Shown here in pieces: positions 35,312 through 49,100 of a DNA stretch of 64,000 nucleotides. The translations under genes and the position numbers were made by a program. Source of the stretch: Archilochus colubris. Its lineage: Eukaryota > Chordata > Aves > Apodiformes > Trochilidae. Location: positions 127,779,292 through 127,843,291 of the forward strand of contig CM041084.1 of the NCBI GenBank assembly GCA_023079485.1, in the 5' to 3' direction. Within the stretch, counting starts at the first letter, position 1; each line of letters begins with the position of its first letter. The notes beneath the pieces are model-generated. The model ran no database searches. It worked only from the letters and a program-made list of their open reading frames with translations, and was not told the origin of the DNA.

Positions 35312-36260
35312 CCTTGGAGAGCCCAGCTGGTGTCACCTGGGTGGTGGATCAGCACACAAAGTGACATACATGCAGGAACAGGATTTTGGACTGAGGACTG
35401 CAACCCTTGGACAAGACACCACTGACTAATGAACGAAGGCTCATGTCTCTGTATGTGGCTTCTGAGCCCAAACTAACCCTAGAAATTATTTCACAGCCAT
35501 GATTTCCCCTATAGGTCAAAGGATTGATCGAAGTGCTAAGGCCTGGACAAGAGGCCCAAGCCAGAGGTGACCTATATGTGAATCTCTGTCCTTTTTACTA
35601 ATAACCTTTGTACCTGTGGGTGTTGTGCTGGGTTATAGCAATAGTCATGCTGATGCCAGCAGCTAACCTTTGTACCTGTATGGTGATGCCAGCAGTTAAC
35701 CACCCACAATATTGTTCATGCTGACTTGACAGCTGGAGACAATATTTTAGGAAACCCTACCAGCCATGCCCTGGACTCTGGACAAGTCTGGGTCCTGGTT
35801 GGTCAGGGGGGATAAACCAGATAGTTCTGCACAGCAAAATACTAAGTCATTCTGACTTGCTGATTTTTTTGTGAGCATACAAGGCTGGACCCTCTTGCAG
35901 TGACTTTGGATGCCTCACCTACAGATGGACACACTGCATGGGATTTTCCCACTTGCTGGGAAGGGTTCTCCAAATCCTCACTGCAACCGGGGCTCCCCAG
36001 AGGCTGCAGATCTGGATGATGGTAATATCTGCAAGTGGTGATGAATCCTTCCTAATCACTGGCCTTTCTCTCATGTACTAATGATTTGATGCATTGCCCT
36101 GTATTTTCTCTAGTTGCCTGCTTTGAGTGCTTTGTTCTGTCTTTTCCTTATTGCGTGTTTTCTCTTTTATTTGGTTGTATTATTTGATTATCAACAGTAA
36201 AACACATCTAGTGTTTTCACTTTGGTGTCCAGGTTTACTTGACATCCTCAGTAGGCAAAC
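35312..36260 (+). other. ERV tail, possible 3' LTR
   Basis: No open frame of note. A segment starting near TGTTGTGCTGGGTT (about 35618) shows partial internal duplication (ATGCTGATGCCAGCAGCTAACC and a copy about 50 bp on). A T-rich stretch ending near CTTTGGTGTCCAG (about 36230) follows. Position and texture suggest an LTR, but no matching 5' LTR or target duplication was found. Confidence 0.3.
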
Positions 36261-39200
36261 CAATAAGGAGCAGTACAAGCCTTGTCTTTCTCCCATGCTG
36301 CTTGTCAGTCAAAGCACAGCAGATCAGGCAGATTTTATCACACAGACAGATGCCTTTGTAAAGATGGAGAATTCTATGCAACTTTCTAATACCAAGCATT
36401 GAACTGTCTTTCAGCATTATGGTTCACTGCCAATCTATTTACTTTTCTACCTTTATTACAAAAGGATGAGAAACAAGTGCTTAACAGACCTCAATCTCTA
36501 GTCTGTAAAAGAAACAGCAACATTATTTGTATCACTTTGATTACACTTTGTGTAAAAGTTTAACTAATAAAGGGTCTATATACCATAGCTACTGCTGTTT
36601 GGTTGACTTCTTTCTGTTGCAGAGTATCCTCTTTATCAGATGAAACAGCAGTAATTACTACTGCAGGTAGTAATGAATAAACTACACTGCAGGGTCAGTG
36701 CGCTGGAGCGATTAAGGCAGAACACGCTTGTCACACAAGACTTTGCCAAGTGGAAGGGATGTATAGCACTAAACAAGGCAGACATTTGATCAGTGTCCCT
36801 TCTCAAGGGTTTTGTTTTCCTCCTGGCTCAAAGGTTAAGTTTGTGGCTGGGTTGAACAGCTGTTTGGGAGGACAGAAGAGCTGGCATGGGCTGAAAACTC
36901 CTCCAAGAGAATGACAGTCCAGTCCCACCCAGACAGCAGGACAATACACTGGCAAGGAAAAAAAGATTTGTCCATCAGCTGATGTGTATCCATCCCTAAT
37001 GCACATTTTTCACATACACTCCAAGAACCCACATGGGATAGGAGCATGAAATGGAGAGATTTTCCTGAATTTTATTACCTCAGAACTTGTAATCTAGGGT
37101 TGCATTTGCTTAAACATGAACAGTTGGACACAGGGCACTCTTAAGCATGAAGCTGCTGCATGCAGTACTCTGCTTTAACCCTCTCTAACACATTCTCTTC
37201 CCTGATGGGGGGAGGCATTCAGTAGAAGGGAAAGGGCTGAAAGCTCCCATGTCACAACTACAGAGAGCAGGGCACCAGCTTACAGATAACCTGTTTATCT
37301 GCTTATCCTTATCTATCTGCATCTAACCTCCAGCCAGCAAACACAGACAGCATAGCTCCTTAAATTTTGGAAGTAAAATAAAAGCACATACAACTTGTCT
37401 CACCCATATCCCATCCACAGTCCATACATTTGTCTGTACATTAACAGGGACATTTGCAGACCCAGGGCAAGTCTTGCAGGTCAGTTCAGGTTTGTCTCCC
37501 CTTGCCCCATGCAAGGGCACACATAGGGGCTGTGCACTGAGACAGGAGGAAGAACTGCAGCACCCTGTGGATCTGTTCTGCCTCCCTCACTTCTCCCCAG
37601 TGTTCTGCTCATCAGGAAAGTGCCCAACTCAGTAAGCAGTGTTTTGACATTGGCATTAGGCACTTCCTGTGTCCTGATGCTCCAGCCAGGAAACAAAACT
37701 TCGTCTTTTTGGACCAAGTATAAAAAGCAAAATTTAATACTTAAAGTGTCATTTACTCATGGTTAGAATCCAGCCTGAAGGAGCAAACCAGGTTAAGTCC
37801 CGAGTTTTGAACAGTATTACTTCAAGTTGAGTTTATCCAAGAAAGGAACCACTTTGCATTAAAGAATCACAGCACTAAATTAATTAAAAAACAAAAAAAG
37901 AACCCCCCCTAAACAAAACGATGGAAGAAGTATACTTTTCCAAGTTAAACTAAATTTACAGAGCTTCCATACATCAAACAATTTAACCAACCCTTTATTT
38001 CCACCTAGTTTGAAAATTACTACTGACATGCCATATATCTTAAACTTTCAAGAACCAGTACTGAATATTTACATATTAATTCCATGCTTGACACTTTTCA
38101 TTTCAAATTCCCTGACAGAAAAAAAAATTTACTCATTCTTGCTAGTTTCCAACAGTTAAGTTCCTAAAAAAATAAAACCTTAAACACAGGGTCTAGAGGA
38201 GCTAGTGAGCTTTAAAAATACTTCTGCAACGCTCCTTAAAAAAATAGCATTAATGCCTGTGAGAGCTCCACCCCTTTTAGTCATTACAATTGCATTTGTA
38301 AAATTCCATCTTACTGTTATTTTACCATTCCAAAAGTTGCTCAGCTTCCAATCCAGATTTTTGTTCATGTTATTCTAAACAATGTTAAACCACATGCATA
38401 CCTTTGTGAACCAATGCTACTCCCTTTTAGCTGCACTCAGTTAACAGCAGTTCACCTTCCATAGGTTACTGTCAATGGATGTTGTACAATCACCTCTCAA
38501 ACAGTGGGACACTGTCCCAGAGTCTCCACAGAGAAAAGTACACATGCCAGGGGTCATCTGTAGTTCAAATAAAAACCTACTAAACCCAGTCAGGTAGTAT
38601 AAAGATAAAAAACCATCATTAAAGTACTACCATACTTTAGAAACAACTGAAATAGGGTGTTAAAGTTTATGGTTCTAGGCAGATGAACTGCCCGAAGTAA
38701 GTTAAGATCACATAAAAAAGGGCCATTCCAACTGGGCCTTATTAAGTAGGCAGAGCCCCTTAAAGCACTTTTGTCATGTCATGAGATCAATGCATAAGTG
38801 AAAATCAAGCTCAGCTGAGTCTGACACTGGAGCTCATTTGTAAAAATTGTGTATGGCCTTTAGAAGAACCCAACACTCCTCACCCCATCCAAAAATGCAG
38901 TAAAAGGCTACGGAGAACCAGTGAATTCTACAGAAATCACATGGAGCACAAAGAAATGCAAACATTTAACTGCATACTTCATTCACTGAATTTAACAAGA
39001 AAATAAATTTAGAGGTGAAGCAAGTGTTGCCATTTCTTTATGAACTCCTCCCTCTCAAAGTTTTTCTTTCTGCAGTATATCCAGAAATTTCTGCCATCTA
39101 CTGAAAGGGAAGGCAGCATTACTGCTTCATTTTGTGTTAAGTTTATACATCTGTCTCTAAGCCTTCTCCTCAACTGTGTGAGCCAACAGACAAGGAACTC

Positions 39201-39820
39201 ATCAACTCCAGGCTCTCTCAGGGGATGGGTATCTCACCATTTACCTCCAATGCATCCTCATGTTTTCTAATGAAATAACTCCTGTGTTCCTAACACATGA
39301 GCTGGAGTTGTAAAGTAAATGCTAGATTGCTACCTTACTTTCCCTGAAGTCCATGACAGATTTCCTACTAATTTTAACAGGTGTGGGATCTTATTTAAGT
39401 GTCTAATCACATCACCAAAGATGTACAACAGAATTTACTACATAAATTACATTGACAATTGTATTCTTTCACAGATTAATTAATTCCAGTCAATCTTCTA
39501 TCACCTGCTACTTCAACTGCTGTCAGATGGACCTCCTCATTCATTAGTAACTCAGACTGGCTAAAAAAAAAAAAAAAATTAAAAAAAATGGCTAATGGCT
39601 CTAAACCTGAGAGAAAATAAACACCTAAAATTGCCTTACATGTAATTTTTTTTTCATTATCTTGCAGTAATAAGTCACACACAAAACACCTGTACCTTTC
39701 TTTTGGCACAATGGATATTTTAAAAGTCCTTCAAGTCTTAACTCAAAAAGGTTCTTTACTGAGTATTGTCTACTGAAGTCCAGAAAAAATTAAAACATTC
39801 TTTCAAAAGAACAAAAAATT
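36261..39820. other. Intergenic region between the RING gene and VIRMA 3' ends
   Basis: No conserved frame, RNA gene or repeat family recognised. AATAAA on the plus strand at about 36566 could serve a plus-strand transcript. Confidence 0.5.
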
Positions 39821-39847
39821 TACAATTGTACACAAAAAGTCTTGAAT

Positions 39848-39853
39848 TTTATT
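39848..39853 (-). terminator. VIRMA: VIRMA polyadenylation signal
   Basis: AATAAA on the minus strand, about 160 nt after the VIRMA stop codon and the first such hexamer in the 3' UTR. It lies inside a partly self-complementary stretch (CTTGAA...TTCAAG). Confidence 0.6.
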
Positions 39854-40011
39854 GAAATTTCAAGTCCCGTATCAAACAAAAACTTTTCTTCAGACAAAAA
39901 TATTCTCTTGGTTTCCTCCAGATGCCAGTAACTCTGAACTGGTCCTTTAGTGCTGCCTTTTGTCATCATCTCCCAAGTCCATATGGTTGGGCTGTTCCAT
40001 TAGGTCTCATT

Positions 40012-40169
40012 TTATCGTGTGAAGGAACGTACATGACGACCTCTTCCACTGCCTCCACTAACAAACTTTCCTCTTGAGCCACCACTGCTACTACTATTAG
40101 CACTTGTCCAAGACGGTCCAATTCCTCCCCGGCCTCTGGAAGCACGATCGCGAGGACTCGGTCGGTAGC
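40012..40169 (-). CDS. VIRMA: VIRMA coding exon 24, terminal (residues 1774-1825 region and stop)
   Basis: 158 nt to TAA at 40012-40014, acceptor TGCTTTAAG. It starts [15 protein letters not shown] and ends [14 protein letters not shown], matching the family C-terminus. Confidence 0.97.
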
Positions 40170-43100
40170 CTTAAAGCAAAGAAAATTATACTCAGTTGGA
40201 AAAAAAAAAAAAAAAAAAAAAAGTACCCTAGGCGTAGTAGCTGCTGTGAAAGCGTCAGAAACAAAAACAAGATGAGACACAAACAGGGTCTGGTTTTCTC
40301 CTTTAAGTTTTCGCTTTGCTTTTGGGCAAGCATTTTTTGCTTTCATTTGCTTTATGGTTACCATGTAGGTACGAAGAAAACTCAGCTGCAAAAAACTGCA
40401 AAATTATGATTCTGTGATCAAGCGTTCAATTCAGCAACTTTTATGGATTAGAGGGCAGTTCGTATGAAAGCCTGTATTTGACACAGTCTCAGTGACAACT
40501 GTTCATATATGCTTAAAACATTTGCTGAATTTCAAGGTGTTTGCAGCATCCTTGCATGGTTTCATTTGTAAAGCGAAAATGAAATTCAAGGAATTTTCTA
40601 TAGTTCGATGCCCATATGAATACCATGTACCTGCTGAACTTAATGGTCTCAGTGGTGGCAGTGGACCCCTGTTAAAATTGCTTTGACCACCTCTACTGTC
40701 ATTGTAGGTTCCCCTGGGTGTACTCTGTGCACTCCAACTTGAGCCTCGAGCGCCTTCACGACGACTGTAATTTCCTAGACAGGAGAGAAAAACCCACACT
40801 CTGTTGAGCAAACATCACCTTTTTTTTACTTTTCATTTCCATCTTCACAATACTCAGGGTGGTAAACACAATATTCACATAATTCAAACAGATAAAGCTA
40901 CTCTGCATCAACATACCCTCAGTGTTCTAACTCAAAGTCTACAAGTTACTGCATTAGAGGCACAGTCATGGGAAAATATCTTTTGATGATACTTGTTTGG
41001 TTTTATTTATAAAAATACATTATGTAGTATACTGACATAGATTCCTATACCTTTGGGTTTTGCTGTAAAATAAATCCTAGTATTTGTAACTTTATTAAAT
41101 GGAAGTATTTTGTTTCTACTGTGCAAAGACTTGCCCTAATCACAGAATCAAAGGGAAAGCAATGAAACCTTGTCTATCTAAGTAGGAAACTTGTATCTCT
41201 GTAGTCAGAGACTCCAGATTCTCTGAAAACTGCATCTTATTCCTGTCAGGATTTTCCATCCTTTTATTAAAAAAATTAATTTAAACCCAGAGATATACTG
41301 CAGTTCTTGATTTCAGGAACTACCATGTCACAAATGGTAGGAGAGGGCCTTTTGTTTTTCTGACTGCATTTCTGAAGCACTCCAAAAGGAAACAGTTAGC
41401 TCCTTTTGTAGCGACAACACAGGAACTTACAGGCTTGGTTCAAATACACAACAGAACCTTTTCTAGTGCCAAACAAATTTCAAAAACACTACTTCAGGAA
41501 CATCTCATACCAGGGATGATTAATTGCTAGTAAATTGGGTTAATATTACTGTAGCATTTTCAGCATTCATTTATTTCAATTCTCATACAGGAGACAACAT
41601 ACCTTTTGAAGCAGGTGGTGTAAAGAACCTGTTCTGACTGTGAAAAGCTCCTCGTCCTCCACGATTCCCTGAGAATCCACCACGTGAAGATATCTTCTGT
41701 GACACTTTCGGTGGCCTTTTGGCTGGTGGGATCCCATCTGGAGCAACCACTTCTTTGCTTTCTGCAGCAACAAAATCATCCACGTGCATGGAGGGCGGCC
41801 TGCTGGTGTTCTGTTTCCTCTGACGGAAGATGTCGTGTGGTCGAATCCCTTGTCCAAATCCTCCCCTGCCTCTTCCTCTTGGTGGTGGCACAACATGGGC
41901 TCTCTTTGCAGGCTCTATGTACTCAGATTTTCCACTGTCATGACAAAACATAATTTCCTTCATTAATTTAAAAATACAATCATAAGAAGGTCAGGCATTC
42001 TCCATATTGGAGATGCAATCTGAAAGGTATTTGACGTTCTGAGAACGCTCGAATCAGTGCTGAGCACACGAACAGTTTACTCATTAAACTCATCTTACCT
42101 TGAAGTAATGAAGGTCTCATGCTTGTGCTTGCCAAGTTTGAAGCCTTTTGTGGTTTTTGTGCGGCCAGGAGATGATGGTTCTGACAAAAATGACCTCTCC
42201 AATTCAGCTTGCAAGTCAAAGTCACTGCAGCCCTTCTCTGACAGTTCAATGAGGTCAACTTTTACCTGCAATGACAGAGTTCAGTTTTATCACAATAATC
42301 ACTTCTAGCACCTCTGAAATGATGCTGCACCAGGATGGGTGATATTCAGCTAGGGCCCTTCTACTAAAACAAAAGAGCTCCATCCTCTACCTTTTAATGC
42401 AGTAGCATGGCTAAAACCACAAAGCAGCAGTAACAGAGAAGCAGCAGAGCTTTCCTGTTGCAGCAAAATTGTCTTGACAGCTCTGTATCTCCATTAAGAA
42501 CTGGGCATAGCTTTCAACACCTGCCTTGTCACTGAATGACTTGCAGTGAGGCACTCTTTTGCTTAAGCTACAGTGCCATTTTTTCCATTTTTGTCACATC
42601 AGCGCAAGGATTAAAAAAAAAAAAAAATTCATCACATTCTTTGTCTACATTTAATGCAAACTGCTGAAAAGCCCCAGCAGTTATGCAAAAGATGGTTAGG
42701 GCTGACACAATGACTGCTCCTCTGCAGGAGATGACTTCTGCATCATAAGGAAGAGCTTTTTCACTGTGAGGGTGACAGAGCACTGGAACAGGCTGCCCAG
42801 TGAGGTTGTGGAATCTGCTTCTCTGGAGACATTCAAAACCTGCCTGGATGTGTTCCTGTGTGACCCACTCCAGGTGATCCTGCAGGGGGTTGGATTCAAT
42901 CTTTCAAGGTCCCTCCCAACCCCTAATTTTCTGTGACTCTGTTAATAGAGCACTGTGCCAACCTTGTGGCTGCTTCTAGGTGAACCTGAAGGCATTTGAT
43001 AACAACACATTTAACAAATGCCAGCCCCTATATAGGGGTCAATTTACAAGGGTAAGCTCAGGAAAACAAATTATTTAGCCAAATGAAATTCTGATGCTAC

Positions 43101-46100
43101 CAGCTCAGGTTAATCCTCATTTTTAAATCCACTTCAGTCATGTTAATGAAGCCTTTTACCATATCCAGATCAGTGTCTATCTCTTCAGCCTGAAAGGGTG
43201 AGAACCACATGGACTTCAGCTGGTCATCCATCATGTCTGCCAAAACATAGGTAGTCCTGCAGCAAAACAAAACCCAAACACCTGTTTGGTTATGAACTAC
43301 CACCAACTGGAAGAACACACAGCACTACAGAACCTCGTGCTGCCTTACCATTGCTACCTGCATAAAATTAAATACACTGGGACTAGCAGGCAGTAGTTAC
43401 AACAGTGCTGTTTACATACAATTTGTAATATATTCATGGAAAAATTATTGCATTTTCTTAAATAAACTACAGGCAGTATGCTCACACTTAACCATTTTAC
43501 CTGTTGTTAAACAAATTCTGAAGAGAGTCTGGTGCAGAAAGAATAGGCTCCACATCTTGGTCACTCAGTGGACAAGCATCACCTGCTGATTCCAACATCT
43601 GCCTCACCCCAACGATGTTGTCTAGTAAAGATTCAAGGCCATCATCTTCCTTAGAACGATCCTAAGTCAACACAGCACAAATCAGAACGTTTTACCCTGC
43701 TCAGAGAAGGAAATAATTTTGTCAATTATGAAAAAAAAAAACACAAAAACAACCCACCAAAAACCAGAGCAGGATACTACATAAAAGAGCCTATCCATCC
43801 AATGCTGAAACCAAGGCATTTGAGTACAGATGCAACTACAGAGAGCTCCTTGCTATGCTATAAAACAAACCATGCCACCACATGCACATTCTCATCTTTG
43901 TCTGAAGTTGAATCTATAACACACTCCCAAATAAGCCATGACCAGCTCACTAACAAGCTCTCTGATAGAGCTTTCCAACACCCTAAACATCTGCTACTTC
44001 TCCTTCAGCACAGCTGTGGTTTCTAATCTCTTACCATAGATGCAGGCAGGCAGGGAAGGGACAGGACAGAGTATAGCACAGGAAAGACATTTGTGATCAA
44101 CAGGCTGTAAAGCCTGTTTTACAGACTCTTCTGAACTAGCCATCCACTGCATGGCTGCCATCAATTATGTAGGATTACATTTCAATATTAGAGTAATCAG
44201 AAACACTGAAATGTTGGATGCATTGATTTCTGCATGTCCTCCAGTCCTGCCTGAAGCAGAACTAACAAAACCAGATCAGGTCAGCCATAACTTTATCCAG
44301 CCACATCTACAAAATTGCTCTGGTGACAAGAACACCCACAGCTACTTTGAGCAACTTGTTCCAATACTGCCCTTGTCTCTTTGTGCTTTTTATTTGTCTT
44401 TTTGTTTTGTATTGGTTTTTTTGTAGTGGTAACCTGAACCTCTGAAGTCCCAATTTGGGGTCATTACCCTCATGTTTTATCATCTATAATTAACAAAAGG
44501 GGTTTAATTCCACCACCTTTGCTATTATTCCCCAAAGAGCTGCAAGTAGCCCGGATATAGCTCTTTATGATATTGCACCAAGGCAAACAAATCCCGCTTC
44601 CTCCTCTCTACAGTACATATGCTGAAGGTCCCTGACCAACTTGGCAGAACCCTCTTCGGTTTCCCTGGATCTCTCTAGAACTGGTGCAAGGGCAAAGCTG
44701 ATCAAAGGTGATTGCTGCATTCCACATGAGAGCTCACCAGCATCCTGTGGAGGGAGACAGTAAGGTCATTAGATTTGGTGACCATTCTGCTTCCAGGGTG
44801 GCTCAGAACACAGGCTGCCTTGTTGGCAGTGGCCATGCATGTTGGCCCACGTTCAACTTAATGCCCACCATAACCACTCAGTCCTTTTCAGCTCAGCCTT
44901 CATCAAGGCATGGAGTTACCCTGCTCTCCCACCATTGATGTCTCTGATGGAAACACCCAACAATCCCAGCCCCACTACTGACTCCTGGGTATTCCACTTG
45001 TTACTGGTCGCCAGTAACATCAAGACACCACTAAGCAGTGGTTCCTGTGGATTACTAAACTAACAACCTGCTCACCACTATCCAGTGCTCTGTCACATGA
45101 TTTCCTGCCTTTCAGCACACAGTTAACTGCCTCTGCTCTGATGCTGTACAAATACTCTCAAGCACAAGGGGGTTCCAACCCAACCTGAAACTTCTTTGCA
45201 TTATGGTAATACAGACAATGAAGTCAGAATCCATCCTGCCTCAGAAGAGGTGATCTTGGACATCAGTATTAAAACAATGGCAACAGTTATTACCAGTTCC
45301 ACAAGGTATGCCACAAAATTGTGCACTCTTTCCATCAAGGGTGGGGACAGTCCATAGGGTTATAAAAACTTGTTCAGATATAAGACAGCAACATGAAGTG
45401 GATTCTTTCAATTCTTTTACCATAATATGTTTCTCCAGATCAAGTATCAGGTTTTCTGAGGTTTCTTCTTTGCTTTGCAGGAGATGTTTTAACTCTGCAG
45501 TAGACAGACCCAGCGATCTACCAGGATGAGATCCATCTGCTTCCATAAGGCTTCCATCATCTCCACAACATCCCTGAAACATTTTAACAAGAGGGAAGTA
45601 TACATAAATACTAATTACACTGCTGGACTGCAAACCCTTTAGAATTCAAATGTGCCTTAGAGCAGATGTAGTAAACCAATAGTAATCTCTTGATTTAAAA
45701 CCATATTATGTGAAACATTTCAATAAGGTATGATTCAATAGGTGAGTTAAGATGCTGCATCAAAATGAATGCAATACTTTCTAATATAAGCTGAGGTTCG
45801 TGTCACAGAATTAACAAATTTTTGTATTTCTTTCTATTCTACATATCAATACAGGAACTCTCTTAACACGATGCCATGAATCTAAAACCTGGACACAATA
45901 GCATGCTATTTACTTAGGAAATAATTATCAATCAATATGCCATTCTCCCTTCTGAAAGACTCTCTTGTTTACTAAACATGCATTCTGCCCAGCTTTCACA
46001 GATTTCATTGAAAACTGAAGATGGCATTTACACTACTGATGGAAAAGCCTTGCACAGCAATCTGCAGAGTCAATTGCTTTCTGTAATAATTGTTCCTGAA

Positions 46101-49100
46101 TGTGTCTCACACTGCAGATTTCAGAGGAATGCAGCTGAGTTTGTCTGACTATTCAAGACATACTCACCAGAGTATCAGAGTTTAGAATCTGCCGCATAAA
46201 ATCCAAAACAGAAGAGGCCAGTTCACCTGTGTCTTTGCTAAAACTTGTTATTACTCGTTTCAATACAGTGTACAGAGCATTGCTGTGTTTTCTTAGTGAG
46301 CTGTTTTTATAAAGAAAAGAGGGAAAATGCTTTATTAGTGTATACACTGTAACATTTTATAAGAAACCAACATATATACAAAATAAATTTGATAAATTTC
46401 ATATCATGACATTGAGTTTAGATTATGAAGCTGGAGCTTCATTGTTTTCTCTGTGCTAGACTGTTGTTCTCACCAGTGTCGCCTGTAGACTGCACATATA
46501 CAGCTATAGGTACTGTAACAATGCCTCTAAAAGCTGAAAGAAATTACATGTCCATCTTTTGGGAGAAAAGGGATAGGACAAGAGAAATTCTGCTTGCACA
46601 AGTGCCTTATGTACAAAGCAGGCTCACTCTTGCTGCTATAATTGCTGTGCACCCCATGACGCCCAACTGCAGGAACAAACCAGAAAGGTCATCGCCAACA
46701 CAGAAACTGCAAGGTCATGCACTGAAACCAACAGCCAGGCATATGGGATCACAGAATTCACAGCATCTTTAAATTACTTATTTTTCATTTGTGGGTTGTA
46801 GAGTTTCTTTCACTCTGAGCAGCACATGTCTGCAGTGCTGCTTAGAAGATTGTTTTGAACAGCCTTTTATTGACAAGGCTTCAGGTACTACCTTTTTCTC
46901 TTTGGTAACCTCACAAATTCCTCACCTTTCTGCACCTCAACTTCAGTGGACAGAAACATGTCCACATGCAGGGCAAGGAATTAAGTGTCAAAACAACACA
47001 ATACTGTCCAATTCATGTATATACTCTATTCAAAATGGAGTAGAGTCAACAAAAGTATATATATATACATATCCTCATTTCAAAAGCCCTAATTCCCTAA
47101 TTGCCTGGAGGTCAGAACACTGAGAAAGTGCAAATTGAACGCCCTCAAAATAAAGGAAATGACAGACAGCTCTCTGATGCCCTAGATGTGAGCTTTAACA
47201 AATGAGTGACTCAAAAGGGAAGGCCATTAGCACTATACATCATTCTAGTCCTCCAGACAGCCTTGGAGTGAGGAAATGGAGGGTACAAACCTTTTTTCAG
47301 TGCTTTGTTTATTTCTTGAAATGAAGTCTTCCTGTGTGCATATTGCAAAAATTATTCAGAAGTAAAATCTCAACAAAATTACTGAATAAAGCACTGAAGC
47401 TTCAAAAAGACATGAAAGTCTGGGTGCTTTGTCCTCATCATTTCCTACTAGATGAAGCAGGAAATTATTTCCTATTGCATAAGTTTGAAAATAATTTGAA
47501 GTTGTCAGAGATATCTTAAAATACCATACCTCTTTAAGTGATAGAAGCCATAGTCGTGCTCTGTAAGGAACATCATTGTTCGGATACAGGTCAGCAGACA
47601 ATTGTAACTGCTCTCAGAATTAGTTAATGTTTCCATCAGAGAGTCACAAATTAAGGGCATCAGGTCTTTACTTGGTAAGGAGTTGGAAAGCTGCTCTGAT
47701 TCAGACACAGAGCCTTCTGATGAACTTGGTAAAATGAGTGCGATATCCTATAAGAAGTGATAATTGTACAGACAGTAAAAAAAGGCATTCTCTGTACAAG
47801 CAGTAAGTATAAATCATACATCACTGTCAGAAACACCAGCTTCTTCCACTACTCTTTTGTCATCTTGTTCCAGTATTTCACAGTTATTACTAGCCAGTAA
47901 AATATTAGACCAGTGTTTATCTTTTTCAAATTGGTTCTGTTAAGGGTTACAAGCCCCTGTTGATTTTTAAAAACATAAAAGCTCCCAAAGATGAAGTGAC
48001 AGCAGAACCACAACTAAAGGCCATACAGTCACTGAATAGTATCTCGCACTGGCGCAGTGTTTTGTGCCTAGGTCACCAAACTGTTCCTTAATCCCAAGAC
48101 ATTCATCAAAATTAAGAGGCTGCAGCCACCACCTAGGAAGTTTAAGATCTGCTGCCGCCTCCCCATTTTACATAAAATAAAACAACATTGATTTTCACAA
48201 TGAATTTGCATGGGCAAAAAGCTCTGGCAAGCAGCTGACTGATCTTTACTGACTAATAATGCTCAAGTGTCTTTTGCATAAACAGATAAGCACTAGAGCA
48301 AATAGATACATGCAGCTACTAAGGCAAATAAAAATATGCAAATCTATGCAAGCAACTAACAAGAAACTACCAAGACAACTCTGTGAATCAGTTTTCTGAT
48401 AACATTTCTTGCTTTGCTCTAACTTAGGCAGTTTTTTTTAATGGTGGTTTTATGGTAGCAGTACATCATACATATCCTTGGAACACATTTGTGAGAGGTT
48501 TCAGTAAGACAACAAAGAAATGGGTATTTATTCAACTAGCTGAAGGGTGAATAATGAGAACTCAAGTTTTGCCAGTGGCCCATGTTCAAAAAATCTTCCT
48601 ACAAAGAGAAATTATATCACTCCCTCAGCTGAGGCAACAGTCAACATTTGTGTCATCCAGTCTTAGTCTCTACTGAACTACCAGAATAGTGTACACAATG
48701 GAAGAGAAGTCTCATAGAATGAAAGGATTTACATTTAAGAGCAACATGACAGCAAGTCTGTCAAAGCAGCAAACCATACATATCTTTTCTTTCTGTGTTT
48801 TAGCAATGTTCTTTTTTGTTTGGAAAAAAAAAAACAGGGACCTAAAAAATAACCTCATTTAATTTGTCTCCTACAATCATCAACACAAATTTTGCATTAA
48901 ACATAGCAAATACCTGATCACAGAGGGACTGCAGAAGGGAAGTTACATATTCAGCACTCTGTTGATGAGTGACATTGTCCCCAGCTGATCGCATTAAAGC
49001 CAAGAGCTCCTGGAAAACTTCTGCATACTTCTCATCACCTTTACTGCTTCCATTGATAAGATGTAAAATAGCCACTTTACAAGCTTTGTGTGAAGCCAGG

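Noticed and set aside
44560..45060. Possible old CR1 or other repeat in VIRMA intron 18
   Set aside because: Some wording near 44810-44890 recalls CR1 internal sequence, but the match is too weak to claim by eye.
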